A stretch of 64,000 bases of DNA from Athripsodes cinereus (lineage: Eukaryota > Arthropoda > Insecta > Trichoptera > Leptoceridae), in assembly GCA_947579605.1 (NCBI GenBank), contig OX388307.1, forward strand, positions 33,147,237 through 33,211,236. Reading direction: 5' to 3'. The notes beneath the pieces were generated by a model that worked only from the letters and a program-made list of their open reading frames with translations, was not told the origin of the DNA and did no database searches. Made by a program: the position numbers and the translations under genes. Shown here piece by piece: positions 11,316-25,177 of this stretch (the first letter of the stretch is position 1; each line of letters begins with the position of its first letter).

Positions 11316-14300
11316 ATGGTATTGACAAAGCAATATCTCCGATATGTGGCTGCTGGCAGTTTCAATATAATCTGCAGTCCTCGAAGTAATGTGGTTAATG
11401 TGACTTTGAATGGAGTTAGTGGAAGATATGTTGCAACTGCTGCCTGTGAACATGTTATTATATGGGATATGAGACTAGGAGAAAAGGTAAATCCGAATTT
11501 ACTCATTTAATATGTAACATTGCAAACTGTCACCCTTGTCATATAGTTTTTTATTATTTATGTCATAAACTTGTATCAATTCGAGTTAATTCCTTTCAGG
11601 CTCAAGTACTACCCGGTGAAAAATATGAAGTGACACGTCTCTGTTCATCTGGGAATCAGTTAGCAGTTGGGTATACAGATGGCAACATTAATATATTCAG
11701 TCTACTAACAGGAGATGTAGTGTGTGTATTTGCTGGACATAAATATGCGATCACAGCCTTACATTATGACTCCAAAGGACACAAACTTATATCTGGATCT
11801 ATGGTAGGTTTATCAGTAATGTGTATATAAGTATGTGTTTATTTTATATAATTATACTTGGTCGCAACAAAATATTTAAATGTAAAATTATTTTTAGGAT
11901 ACGGAAGTGATTGTGTGGGATGTAGTTGCTGAGACAGGTTTGGCTCGTCTTAGTGGGCACAAGGGGGCAATCACTGGAGTCTGTTGCGTGGAGGCACACA
12001 ATTGTGTTATTTCTATATCTAAAGATACTTTTGTAAAGTTCTGGGATCTAGAAACAAAACATTGTTTTAAAACATTAGGCGGACACAAAGCAGAGGTGAA
12101 TCATAAATATTCCTATTAATTGGAGAAAAAGCAAATGTCTTTAATTGAAATTACACTTGTACTATTTCACTTATCTACTTTGTTTTGCTTTTTTAAATTA
12201 TTTTAGCATCCGCGTATGACACACTTGTTAACTATTTTGTTATATATTTTTTTGTTAATATTTTCAATCATGTTGAAAATTCTTTTATTTTTTATATATT
12301 GATATTTTATATTACCTTCGAAAAACAGTAGTACTTTAATTGCAATAATACAATTTGCTAGGTTTGGGCTTGTGCCCTTGTGAAATCAGATAAATATTTG
12401 GTGACAGGAAGTACAGACCAAATTTTGAGAGTGTGGAAACTAAAATGGAAAGATGAAGAAGATATAATAGATAAAACAAATGCTCTCGCTATTAGGGAAC
12501 TAGAGGATTCAGAGGACACAGAAGATTCAGTAAGTATTGTTTTCCGAATTCATCCTTAATTTATAGGTATGTTTGTATGCCAAGTGGAAATTTTTGAAAT
12601 GCATATACAGATCCACCATTACTTTCTTCTAGAGGGTTACTCCCGGGAATTCCCGGGCGGGAAAAACCCTCTAATTTTTATTTCCCGTTTCCCGGGAAAA
12701 AACGAATCCTTTCCTGGGAAAAAATACAAATTATTAGTCATGCAGATTGCCATACCGATACCGAAATCTTTGTTTAGTTAACTGTAATAGTCGTGATAAA
12801 CTTGTAGAAGCTGACGAATATTTTGATATGAAAATATGAAAAATAATATTAATTACCAATATAAGTGTTATACTTTAAAAAAAAAACTTAATTATAGCTT
12901 CAATGTATTCGTTTGAAAGAAGCATAATTATTCTAAATATAATTCGAAATCGGAGGTGTGTTTGGCCGACAATGTATAAGAATCCTACAATTTTTCATGT
13001 TTTTTTTTACATATTTCGAAAAGTTAGATAGTTCTTAAAAATATTAGTGCAGCCAACTGTCATTTTTTTTGTTTTATTCATGGATATTAACCGATATAAA
13101 AAATCTTTTTTTGTCGAAATTTCTCATTTTTTAAAGTCAAAAATCTTTAAAAAGCTTTGCCAAAATCCATAACATTTTTTTGCTTGATAGGATGATCAAA
13201 AATTAAAAGTTTATATATTTTGTAAACAATTTTTATTTTGATATAACATAGAGTACCTAAATAAATCTCGTCAGTCAGCTATTTAGTTTTTTTTAAGCAA
13301 ATTACTTATATTGGTAACAAAAATTTGATTTTTTTTTATCAAATCAAAATGTTTGCAAGGGTCAACAAGTTATGAGAGTTTTTATACCAAATTTGTTGAA
13401 AATTGAATATTTATAAATATAATAATGAATTTCCCGGGAATTCATTTTAAAATTTCCCGTTTCCCGGGAACAAAAATAATCCGGGAAAAGATACCCTCTA
13501 CTTTCTTCATTCATTCTTCTATATTGCTACGGAATATATGGATATGAAAGATCTCTTATTCCAATTCAATTACCCTTCAATGTTTCCCCGGAGAACACAG
13601 GAGGGAAACCATATTCCTCCATTCAGTCACCTCTTCTTACAACATTTCTCACTGATATCTTCATAGAAACAGTGCTTTCTGTATAAAAGGGACACCTAGG
13701 CCGCCGGAAACTTTAAGGAAGAAATAATAGTGTCACCTGTTAGATCAACTATCATTGGACATTCATGTATAAAACTATAAAATCATTTAATATTTATGTT
13801 ACTAAGATTAGCCATAGAAATTCACAATTTTGTTACTCAATGAAAAATGAGGTTTTATATTTTGGCAATAGAGTTGTTCTTAAAAAATAGTACTTAAATA
13901 TCAATAAATCCCTTTCTATTTTGTGTTGCATAACGTAATTGCAAACTAAGTTCCATATTGAATTATAAAAGTTTATTTGTGAAGTGTGTTCTAGTTAATG
14001 AATATCAATTTGTATTTTTTGTTGTTCAGTTTCTTCAGTGCCATCAAATGGGAACCTTACTACGAGGAGGCAAAGGCAGGGTGATGGCTCTAACAACAGA
14101 TACGGAGGGTAGTGTGTTAGCTTGTCATGGTACTGATTCTGTTATTGAATACTTTGTCTTCTGTCATGATGAGGAAGCACAGATGAGATTAAAGAAAAGG
14201 AGGAACAAAACTAAGAAAAAGTCAAAGTGAGTATGATAAACGTAATGAAGGACTTAATTCACACTTAGGTCACAGGTCACTCATGTACAACAAATTCATA

Positions 14301-17300
14301 CAATCAAAAATGTTTCTCAGTAAAGCATGTTGTTAAGAGTAAAATATATAATTATTTACCACCCAATATATTTTATTTATGTTAGAAAAAATGGTAGCCT
14401 TACTTTTGTGACTAACACTGTGGAATTCAATATTTATTATTAATTTATGTAAAATAAATGAAACACCGTACTTTCCACATAAATAATTGTATCAAGTTAA
14501 AACGTTTTCAGAACTACTTGTTCCATCATCAGTAACATACAAAACAAAAATTATTTCAGAGACAGTTATGTGAGGGTGAAGGTGAAGGAATGGTGGGCGG
14601 GGGCAGGGGTGGAATAGAAAGGAGTAGGGATAAGAGTGGAGATGATATGGGCGGGGTTCGGATATTTATAATATTTTATGCAGCAATTATTAATTTCTAA
14701 TGATTCTAATATATCTAATTTCTTTCCTTTATAAACTTATTCTACTTTATCTATTCCAATAGTGTGTCCTGTATCTCTCGAATGTTCGGCTATCTCACTA
14801 TTTATTGTTATATTTTTTATTGCTTTTTCATGCTCCTTATATCGTTTTTTGATTTTCCTCCCACTCTGCCTGATGTAGGCTGCGTCACAATCTCTGCATT
14901 TTATTTTATAAACTCCACTTTTCTGAAGGGTAGGTACTTCACATTAATTATTCAATTATAGGGAACATGCATGTGTTAGGAATATGAATAAATGTTATCA
15001 ATTCATATTAATAAATGTACGCTGATCACGAATATCCTAACAAGAAACGATAAAATAAAACTTTTTATTCATTATTTTCATTTTAAAATTCCATATTTTC
15101 TGTTACTGAATTAGCTCGTTGTGACGTCGCTAGGCGCTATGTTGTATTGGTACACATTTCACTCTAAGTACTGTTTGTAGTGGCTGATGACGTCACACAG
15201 TGCTCCGCCACGAGTGGACCTTTTTGCGGCGAAGTGTGAAAATTGCTTTTGCAAATGGTGATAAAAGCCTTAAAAATACACATTTAAAAATATAAGAGCG
15301 CGATAATTTTTCTAATTTTCTTTTGTGAAAGTTCTCCATTGTTTTTAATAATTATATTATTTATTGGCATAATGCACCATCTAAAATCATTTCTGCATTT
15401 ATTTATTAGGTTGTTGTCAATTTTCTTGCGTATAAAATTCTTCTCCAAGATTTGAATGGTCTATGTTCTATGTTTTTAACTTTATGAAAGACATTTAAAT
15501 ATATATGATATCTGTATACGTCTCTTTTCTATATATCTCGAAACTGAACTTGTTCCCTTCTATTGATGTAGTGACATTCAGGAAATTTAATTTGTTGTTG
15601 TTTCCTGTTTCATGCGTAAATTGTATGTTTTCATGTTGATTATTAAAAAGTGTAAGGAGATTCTTTAGCTGTCTAGATGTACCGGTTAAAGTAAAGAAAA
15701 TGTCATCTACATATCTCCGGTAGTTTTGGATTTTATTGATAAGAGGATTATTTTGATTAGACGAGAATATGCTATTTTCAAAATTGTCCATATCAATTTC
15801 TGCCAGGTGTGGTGACATTTTCTTTCAAGGTTTTTTTTTTCAGTTTGAATTCAGACATCAAAAAAGAAAATGAAGAGAGTTGTGAAAATTTAGAGACTTT
15901 GACATTGGCTGATGAGGTTAGAAGATTACCAAGTATGAAGGTAGGCGGAAAAATAAAAGGAATGCATCTCATTGCAGGGGCCATGGGGGAGTTACGTTTA
16001 GCCGTTTCTTTGGCAAACAATGCCTTGGAACTGCATAGTATTAAGGTGCAAAACAAAGAAACTCATTGTAAGTCTTTACGCTATATTGAGCAATGTGGTT
16101 ATTATACAATACAATATTATTTTGTGAATATATTTATTGTAGAAAGGTGATAACGTACTTTGAATAATTTTCAGATTCAATCTTAAGACAAATAAGTCAC
16201 TTTGGTCATCAAAGTGAAGTACGCTGTGTGGCTTTTAGTTCAGACAATCTTGCAATTGCTTCAGGCAGTGCTGACTCAATAAAACTTTGGAATAGGTAAA
16301 AATAATTTGTCTCTATATAATGTATTGAGCAAATTGTTTTTGACATTTTGTAATGTTTATTTTGAATTATGTAGGCCATCACAGACTTGTTTGAGAACTG
16401 TGGAGACAGGCGCTGTGATTAGTATTTGCTTTGCTCCTGGTGACAGACACTTGTTAGCTGGTTTGCAGAATGGAAAGATTCTTATTGTAGATATTGCTGC
16501 TGGAGATGTTTTAGAAGATATTCCAGCACATTCTAGTGAAGTGTGGAGTGTTACTCTCCTGCCAGATCAAGTAAGTGACAAATTTCTCCCATTATAGGTT
16601 TGTGAGCTTTATCATAATATGTTAGTACCTTCTATTGTGATTTTTTCTATTTATTTACTAAGTAAATTGTATTTATTTTGTGAGTATAGAAGCAAAAGTA
16701 TCATATTTATGTTGTTATTTTTCAGTATGGCTGTGTTTCAGGCAGCAGTGATAAGACTGTAAAAATATTTGACTTTGAATTGATCCCGGATACATCTGGC
16801 GAGAGCAAGGCTAGGGTACTTTCATTAGTTCACAAGCGCACTCTTCAGTTGGAGGAATCAGTGTTGTGTGTTCGTGTTAGTCCTAATTCTAAATTCATTG
16901 CAGTTGGGTTATTAGATTCAACTGTTAAAATATTCTTCATGGATACATTTAAGGTACTTTTCTAAATATGTATTCAACTACTGAATGGCTCATAAGTTAG
17001 TTAATATTTTAGTTTAATGTGTGCATTACATTAATATTTCTGTATTTTTACAGTTTTACCTCTCTTTATACGGCCATAAACTGCCAGTGTTATGTTTGGA
17101 CATCAGTTATGATTCCACTCTGATCGCTACAGGCTCAGCTGATAGGAATGTTAAAGTGTGGGGGATGGACTTTGGTGATTGCCATAAATCTATTTTTGCT
17201 CATGATGACTCAGTGGCTAGCTTGCAATTCATTCCTAAGACACATTACTTTTTCACATGTGGCAAGGATGGAAAGATCAAGCAATGGGATGGAGATACAT

Positions 17301-18677
17301 TTGATAAAATTAGCACACTTCAGGTGACCATTTGATTACTCTGTACTGATTACTTTGTACATTCCTAATATTTTACTAATGACAAATAGCTTGTGAATAA
17401 AATTATTATCTTATAATTTTTTTTATCAGGGCCACATGGGTGAAGGGAGATGTGTTAGTGTAGCCCCAAGTGGCTTGTGGGCCGTGTCGTGTGGAGCTGA
17501 CAGAGTACTGAGGCTATGGGAAAGGTCTGAGGAGACCTTAGTGCTCGGGGATGTGGAGGAAGAAGAACAGGAGCTTATCACAGGGGAAAAGGTGAAAAAA
17601 TACCATGAGACTCATTCACTCATTTCATGGAGACATTTTCTTAGATAAATTTATGTTTAATACATAATTTACTATTATTTTTATACAGGCCACACTACCA
17701 GGAGTGCCCAACCTAAACATGCCGTCTAAGAAAACTATAGGAAGTGAAAGAGCTGTTAGTATCACACACTATATATATATATAATATTTATTCTAGTACA
17801 TTGTACTGTATGCAACAAAAGTATCAAATTATATTTTATAATATGTGTTGTTTTTAAGGCTGACTCAATACTGGAATGTCTTGATGTGTGTGTCGAGTAT
17901 AAAGTGAAGGCTGCTGAAGCTAGGGGTGGGCCCATACAGTTGCCTGTATTGATGCAAGCCTTTGATTGTACCACACCTGATGACTTTTTTTGCAAGACGA
18001 TACAAAGAATACGAACTAGGTGGTTAAACATTTTGTATTTTTATTTGACTAAGGGAAAATATTCTATTTATACTATCAGTTTGTTATAATGACGCAATGT
18101 TCTTCTAGAAATAAGTTAGTTATTGGTTTGTGTTATTCCAGTGACTTGGAGGAAGCTTTATTAATATTACCATTTAAATCAGTGTGTGACATTATCCACA
18201 TTCTACCAGCAATACTGAAGAGAAAGGACAACTGTGAGTTGATGTGTAAGCTGACTTTGTTCCTTATCAGGATACATCACACCACTATTGTGGGCAGCCA
18301 TGACCTACTCACTGACATCAAGCAGATACAACAAATCATGATGACTAGACTTACCGAGTACAGGGTGAGTTCACACATCTCTCTCTCTGTATTTAGTATA
18401 AGGAGTATATCATGTTCCATATATGTCATTGAGGACATTGTACAGAGTATTCATATAAATAAATTATTGAAAAATAGTTTTTTAATGTAGCTATTTATTT
18501 TGCTTACAGGATATGGTCGGGTATAACTTGCATGCTCTCCAGTGGCACCAGAGAGAGATAGAGGTGTTAGAGAAAGAGGCACTCTTCAAAGATGCCACTA
18601 AAGAGAGAAAGAAGAAGAACGTCAAGAGGAAGGCACGAGAGAACCTTAAAAGGTCAGCTGTTATTACGATGAACTAA
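11316..18677 (+). CDS. WDR3: WD repeat protein 3 (small-subunit processome, Utp12 orthologue)
   Basis: Fifteen exons: 11316-11486, 11600-11803, 11898-12095, 12362-12529, 14030-14226, 15844-16067, 16175-16295, 16375-16570, 16726-16953, 17054-17323, 17430-17591, 17689-17754, 17859-18019, 18142-18364 and 18510-18677. They total 2757 nt (918 aa; human WDR3 is 943), all in phase. The N-terminus [16 protein letters not shown] is diagnostic. About a dozen WD40 blades follow, including [20 protein letters not shown] and [15 protein letters not shown]. The C-terminal Utp12 domain reads [18 protein letters not shown] and the end is lysine/arginine-rich, fitting a nucleolar protein. WDR3/Utp12 works with other UTP-B WD40 proteins in U3-dependent 18S rRNA processing. 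Introns 4 and 5 carry a hAT and a Penelope-like element. An AATAAA lies at 18681-18686. Confidence 0.97.
12630..13500. mobile_element. Non-autonomous hAT element in WDR3 intron 4
   Basis: An exact 8-bp target duplication CTTTCTTC flanks it (12622-12629 and 13501-13508). The ends are TAGAGGGT and ACCCTCTA. Subterminal regions on both sides are packed with the palindrome TTCCCGGGAA and close variants. No transposase frame remains in the 871 bp. The 8-bp duplication and short TIR place it in the hAT superfamily. Confidence 0.88.
14395..15820 (-). mobile_element. Penelope-like element, degenerate, in WDR3 intron 5
   Basis: On the minus strand a reverse-transcriptase segment at 15818-15495 carries the catalytic YVDDIFF motif and the Penelope-type LNFLNVTTS and [11 protein letters not shown] strings. 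Downstream at about 14940-14740 lies a GIY-YIG endonuclease remnant ([20 protein letters not shown], then EHEKAIKN). The RT-plus-GIY-YIG order defines Penelope-like elements. Frames are broken, and about 14950-15320 holds unrelated sequence, perhaps a later insertion. The terminal region at 14395-14670 recurs rearranged at 7195-7445. Confidence 0.85.
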
Positions 18678-21600
18678 TTGAATAAACAATGCTTATACAT
18701 TTAACATTTATTATTACTACCTACATAAATCTACTGGAAAGTTGTAGTCATCATCTCTTAATTCTGCTGTTGGTAATTTGGCATTGTCAGTCCTCAGATA
18801 TTAACGGCATTAATTTTTTAAATATTCCTGATTTTTGGGTCGACATTCAATAAATAAAATACTACAAATGTTTTAGTAGCTGCTATAATTTATTTGTAAA
18901 AAAATACTCTAAACCACTACATAGCCAATTCTGTAAGTATCTGTCCCTGCTTAGTAATACAGATATATATGTAACAAAATGAAATGTATGTAATACATAT
19001 ATAGAATACAATATAACAATATTCTTGTGATAACAGAACACATAGCCATCACTACCATCATTATTATACAATACGCTGTAAGTATACAAAATAATATTAA
19101 CATACATACATATATAATCAATCATAAACACAATATGTCATTACTGGGAAATAAAAATTCAACAAATAAAATATATGGAAGGCTATAGAATGTTAATTCT
19201 TGGAAAAATATTTGTGAGGTGCAAACCAATATGTTGTACAAAAAAATTACGAAGGAGCATGGACATCTATGAATCAATCATACGGAGTAGATTTATTATG
19301 ACGGACTTGTATTGATTAAAAAATTGGTTTGCTTGTGTAAATAATAGTATAAATCCGGAGGAAATGGGAGAGGTATGTAAAGTCCAATAATCCATTTTAA
19401 CTGTTTGCCCCACAAGAAACAGAATGTGAGGAAACAGTTACGTAATGTTTGGTTACTTAGTCATGTAGAAGTTGTGTGTTTATTTGAAATGAAAAGATGG
19501 GTGCCTCTACAATGAACAAAGTCTTATGACACTGATGCAAAAGTATGTAAAATATATTGGTTACATATATGTTAAGGGCACAGGACTACAAAATAAATTC
19601 TTCCATTCAAGACGAAAAGTACACGATACATATCTCTATATACTAATACAAAATTCATTATAAATTTTTACCAAGTATTTAAAATATTGCTTTTGAGACT
19701 CACTGTAATTTCCGTTTTAGTAATAAGTCAATTCAAAAAATTATACACTAATGAATCTTATTCCACATAACACCTCTGTTATGCTTTTAAAATAAAGTTG
19801 TAAAAATATATTTTGTACAATACACACAAGGTAAGACTATAATAGGCGGAGTATCTCAATACACAATAGTGACACAGTAAACTAATATTCAACACAAATC
19901 AATTTAAAACAAACAAAATAGGTAGTTTAATATTTTTGTACTGAAAAAATATATATGTAGTGGAGGTATGAAGAGTGGTAGTTCTCGACTATTAGAATTG
20001 AAGACAACAATGTAGAAAAATATGAAATGGAAGAAAAATTGCAGGATTTCTTGTTTGTAATGTTATAACCCAATAAGAAAGCTTGGAATTAAAGAAATTT
20101 AAAAGTTAAATCTTCTGTCCGATTAGTATTGAGATTTTCCTCATAGAATGCAATAGGTTAATGTCAAGGATTTCTATCAATCTAATACGAGCTGTTAAAT
20201 GCAACAAGAACCTAACCTGCACACTCAAAAATTTCCAATTTTATCGTCTTTTGCACATCTCATGCCTCATATATATAGTTAATAGTGCAGCGAAAACCGA
20301 AACCAAATTTGGTAATATACCGAGGTAATATAGGGTGGTATTCAGAGAAAGTTACAGAGTTGCATTATTATTTGAATAGGTTGCGTGTAGATATACAGTG
20401 TTTATGTTTATCATTTGTCAAAATTTTGTATTTTTGTCAATTAAAATAAATGAAAAAAAAAAACAATGTGAATTGACTATTTTTCTTACCTTCTTATCTC
20501 AGAATAGTCTTTGAGGGTTAGACTTTTGTAGCACTAAACAGCTCATACAATAGTGAAAACATAAGGAGAGTAGAAAGCTCAAGTCATTACCTCAGTCTTA
20601 TGGCACAACATACATATACAACTGTACATGTGCTAGACTTTTATGTGTTTGATTGTCCATAACTATTCCAGTTACGCCCCATCCCAATCTATCATACATA
20701 CTACATACTATATTATATTCCCTCTAATTGACCACAGACATATTAAGTTTCATTAGTATTGCCATCAGTTACGAGTATTACAAACTTGTTAATGTACAAA
20801 TACAACACAGGCGCATGCCCAGTGTTACAAAAATAGTAATATAAATATTTTAAGCCCTAGCTATGATTAAATTCTATATTAAGAGTGCTATAAATACATT
20901 GGTTTGTTTTTATAATATTAATTCAAATCTAGTAGACAGACATTTTACATTTTATTTAGTATCGAAACCATATTTTAAAACACAATACAAAAGTTTATAC
21001 TACAATGTGAACCTTAATACACCGTGTAGTGTGTACCCTCTATTAGTACAATATTTTGTGCTTATATTATACCACTTAACATTTACGTAGAAATGCTAAT
21101 CAGAAGAACAGTTCAGATACAAATAACATGGGTTGTTACACAAATATTCATGCTTTACGACTAGATATGGAGAGTAATAATCTTTTTACAAAATGCAAAC
21201 AAATGCGAGGGAATACCCTAAGTGGAGTAGTGTGATGTCAATCCAAGTTATCCACTTTGTAATGTAATTTACTTTGGTAGGAATGTAGGTATGTTAAAAA
21301 TATTCTGATAAGAAACATCTCCTAAGGAAAATAAAGTATGTAAAAATTATAGCTGCTGTAGGCTTGCATAGTCTTTAGTGAATGATGATTTTGTATTTTT
21401 GGGTGAGCCTCATTTTTGCTTTCCCTTTTGTTTCCCCGTTCCCTGAATGCAGAATAGTTCATTCTAATTCCCCAGAAGTAAAGATAACAAAGCTACATCA
21501 TACCAGGCAACTAAACAAGAAACATAATATTTGTAAATTACAAAAATAAATTGATTACAGTTATAACAATTTGATCCTGAAATATTTGGTATTAGTGGTG

Positions 21601-21810
21601 TAATATTCTTGTAATAAAAAAAATACTGACTATTAATACCTATACAAAATAAATACTATAATGCCACAAAATAAATAATAAATGAGATTCAATAAAATTA
21701 TAATAATAATACCTACAATGTTAGTGGTGTGACACTTTCATACAAATTACAAATAAGTACAAAACATATATGTACATACATACATAAGAGAGATTGGATA
21801 AATAATTTAA

Positions 21811-22475
21811 GGGCCGCGATATCCAAATAGAAGTTAACCAGTGGTTAAGTAATCAACTGTTATGAGTTAACTTGTTCATGTTCGGCGTTTGGTGATATCA
21901 TAAAAATAATTTACAATGGTTACTTAACCAGAGGTTAACTTTCTGTAGTGATGTAAACAGTATTCACATATGGCAATACCTTAGTACAAATCGGTTGAAA
22001 TTAAATTTTTACGCACTTTTGTCGTACGAGTGGCAACACTAGGGAAGTTATTTGACACTTCACTGGTTGTTTGGAGCCGCCATTTTAAATTTTAACGTGT
22101 TGCTCATGTTGACGAGTGTTTTGAAAGTATCAATAATATTGTTCATCGGATGATGTATCAACATTATTATGAAGATAATTATCCAGTTTTGATCAATATA
22201 TTATATTATTATAACACAATATTCTCAAACTAAAATGACAAACTATGTAACTGTCAAATTGATGACATATATAGCACCATCTACAGACGAAAAAAATATT
22301 CATTCTCAAAGTTAACTCGTGGATTCGATAGTTAACTCTTGAAAATCGGGTGGTTATAAATAACCACTTGTTATCTCCGTAACAGACATTGGATATCACC
22401 ATTTCTTGAGTTAACTTATGGTTAACTCTTGACAACAAGTCAACTACTTGGTTAACGTTTTGGTTATCGCGGCCC
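21811..22475. mobile_element. PIF/Harbinger-like MITE
   Basis: Termini GGGCCGCGAT and ATCGCGGCCC are inverted repeats, and TAA flanks both ends, matching the 3-bp TWA duplication of PIF/Harbinger elements. The 665-bp body has no transposase. Both halves are studded with GTTAAC/GGTTAAC motifs, densest within about 150 bp of each end. Confidence 0.75.
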
Positions 22476-25177
22476 TAAGAGTATTATTTTGTTCTGTTTC
22501 TGTGTCCAACATATAAGAGAGTCATACGAGTATTCATCACAAGAGTTGATATCGATGGCATAGCACACACATGTGGTAAGTGCACTTTTCATAGTTTTGA
22601 GATAATCAATGTTGAAAGTTTGAGATGCCATACTATTTAGTATTTATCACACATAGTTTTTGTTAAATATTTGAATATTTTTGATTGACATATAATAATT
22701 ATCTCACTTACACTTATTTTAGCTGTATGACCATATATTTATAAATCCTCTATTTACAATGTTTTATTTGAATATTTCTGATTGACTTATAATGATTATC
22801 TCACATACACTTATTTTACCTGTAATACTGTTCCTGATATGACACATTTATTGTGTAATTTCTTGTTGTTTTTCTGTTTTTAATATGATTGTTAACATGT
22901 CAAAGGCTAACGCCATAAATATATGAAATAAATAAATAAAAATATCTCGTCAATGACACAGAGTTACGAAATAATATTCCTACGGAACATACTTCAGATG
23001 ATATAGATTCGCATGCGTATAATAACTCATTTTCGGTAAAAACTGCATTTACCACATCTGTGCTCTATGCCATCGATATATAGTATATCTATATAATAGA
23101 GTAGGTACCTAGTGTACCTACATACAATACAATAATACACTGGCACTGGGTTGAGTTAGTATTAATCACCAATCACTATCAAACTCTCCCACTCCCAGAG
23201 TGAAATATGTCCTGGACAAAATTATTTACTGGCAGCCATTTTCACACTAATATCGCTTTATAAACGTACTAGGTCTCAGTTTTCGGTTTTTTTGCACTTG
23301 AAATTTCTACTTTGCTGTCACCAGATTTTCAATTTGGTATAAGAATTTCAAATATTTTACCATCTCCCGAGTTTTGATAAAGAATATTTTAGAAATTTGC
23401 CAGAGAGCTGGGCAAATGCTCAGTCTGCCTGTAATAGCATCCTCGTAAAACTCACAATATTATTCACATGAATTTAATTAATTGAGATTAGAGAGCAAAA
23501 CATGGAAAAAATAATTGTTATATAATATTAATTATCCTTGCAGCCAAACAGTTTCTTGTCTACCTCATAATAAAGCTATGATTTAATTGGAGGCATGTGA
23601 GACAAATGTCTTACATATCATACAATGATGCAATATAAATAATATTAAGCAACTACTAATGCCGAGTTAGATTTGTATAAAAAACTTAATCGCAATAATG
23701 TTACAAGTTAAATAAAAAATAGTCAAATATAAAGTATCTAAAAATACTGTTAAATTATTCATTATCATGATAATATCTTTTACATTAATTCAAATCAAAA
23801 TAATAATGCAAAATCTTAAATCACACTAATGTTATTATTATAAAATATAAATTAAAAATACTGATTGCTTCATTTAGTTGATCTTTTTAAAAAAAATCAT
23901 CTTATACATATTACTCAACATTATATCCACCGCTATCAAAAGTGCAGAAAACTAAAACATCTCTCATGGAATACACAAATCTTTATTCTCCCAAATGAAT
24001 TGTTTACCATCTGCACTTGTAGCTTTATGCATTTTACATCTCTGTCTCTTTCTTAAATTCCAATTAATTCTATAGTCCATCCACATCCATATAAATAACA
24101 ATATTATAAAACATTATTCTATGAATCTTGACATAATCATTCTTATTCCCTAACCAAATATTTTGGGTACATACTACTCTACAGTTATCATGATATAATA
24201 CACTTATATTTGGAAGGCAGAATTTGTCAACCCGTTCTGTGCTCTTTACACACAATATAATATTATTATGTCTTATCGATGTCACATTAAACACAAAACA
24301 TTACAATACATATTAACACACACACATATTACAACTTTATATTTAGTATTACTCACTCTTATACTTGTCATGTGAACTTACACGAGTATTGGCAAAACTT
24401 AAATTAATTGTAATGCAATGAAAGAGATTCAAATGTTAAATTAAAATTTATAAATAAAAGTTAAATACAACTCAGTAAATTAAAAATAATACCACTTTGG
24501 CGGACGTAACAGGTTAAAAAATTATTAAATATGTTAATACTTAAACAAAATATTCTCATTGTGCATATTTTGCGTCATGTTTCTGTATTTATGATTCTAT
24601 TGAAGGAGTTTTATAATCTCAATAACTCTCTTCCCATTATCATTAATTGCTATTATATGCCACAATGTACAATTAGATAAAAGTAATAATTGAAATTTAA
24701 AAAATCATGTAGGTATCATAATGAAAAACAATACATTTTTTGTTTTATTACTAAAGAAGGTGTGACAACTAACACAGCTCTCTCATGATTCCCTGAAGAA
24801 GCAATTATAATGGAAATTATGTGAGATAATAAAACAAGACGATGTATAGAGTGACTCCATGGTGGGTTATGAAACTTAGATAGGTAATCAATCACAAGAG
24901 GAAAGTTGTGTAATATTTGTTTGTCAGGAATATATGGCACATAGCGTGTTGTGGAGAGACAGATGAGGATATATATTGCATTGCATCACACCCACCCTAG
25001 GTGAGGAGTATGTATAGTGACTATACACAGTATCATTGCCTTCTCTAGCACTAACTAATATAGTATACAAGAGTACAGTACAGCATCACTACTGGGGGCT
25101 TCACAAAAACACAACCTCTCATACATGTTAATATAAATGGTGTGTATGTATGTGAGCGTGGATCACACTACACAATA

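Noticed and set aside
15809..16150. Separate gene starting at 15809 (plus)
   Set aside because: It is WDR3 exon 6 read through upstream intron sequence. The acceptor at 15843 and phase agreement place it in WDR3.
16307..16597. Independent short gene with WD40-like sequence
   Set aside because: It is WDR3 exon 8 with intronic lead-in.
22193..22438. 81-codon minus-strand frame
   Set aside because: It lies wholly inside the Harbinger-like MITE and carries no domain.
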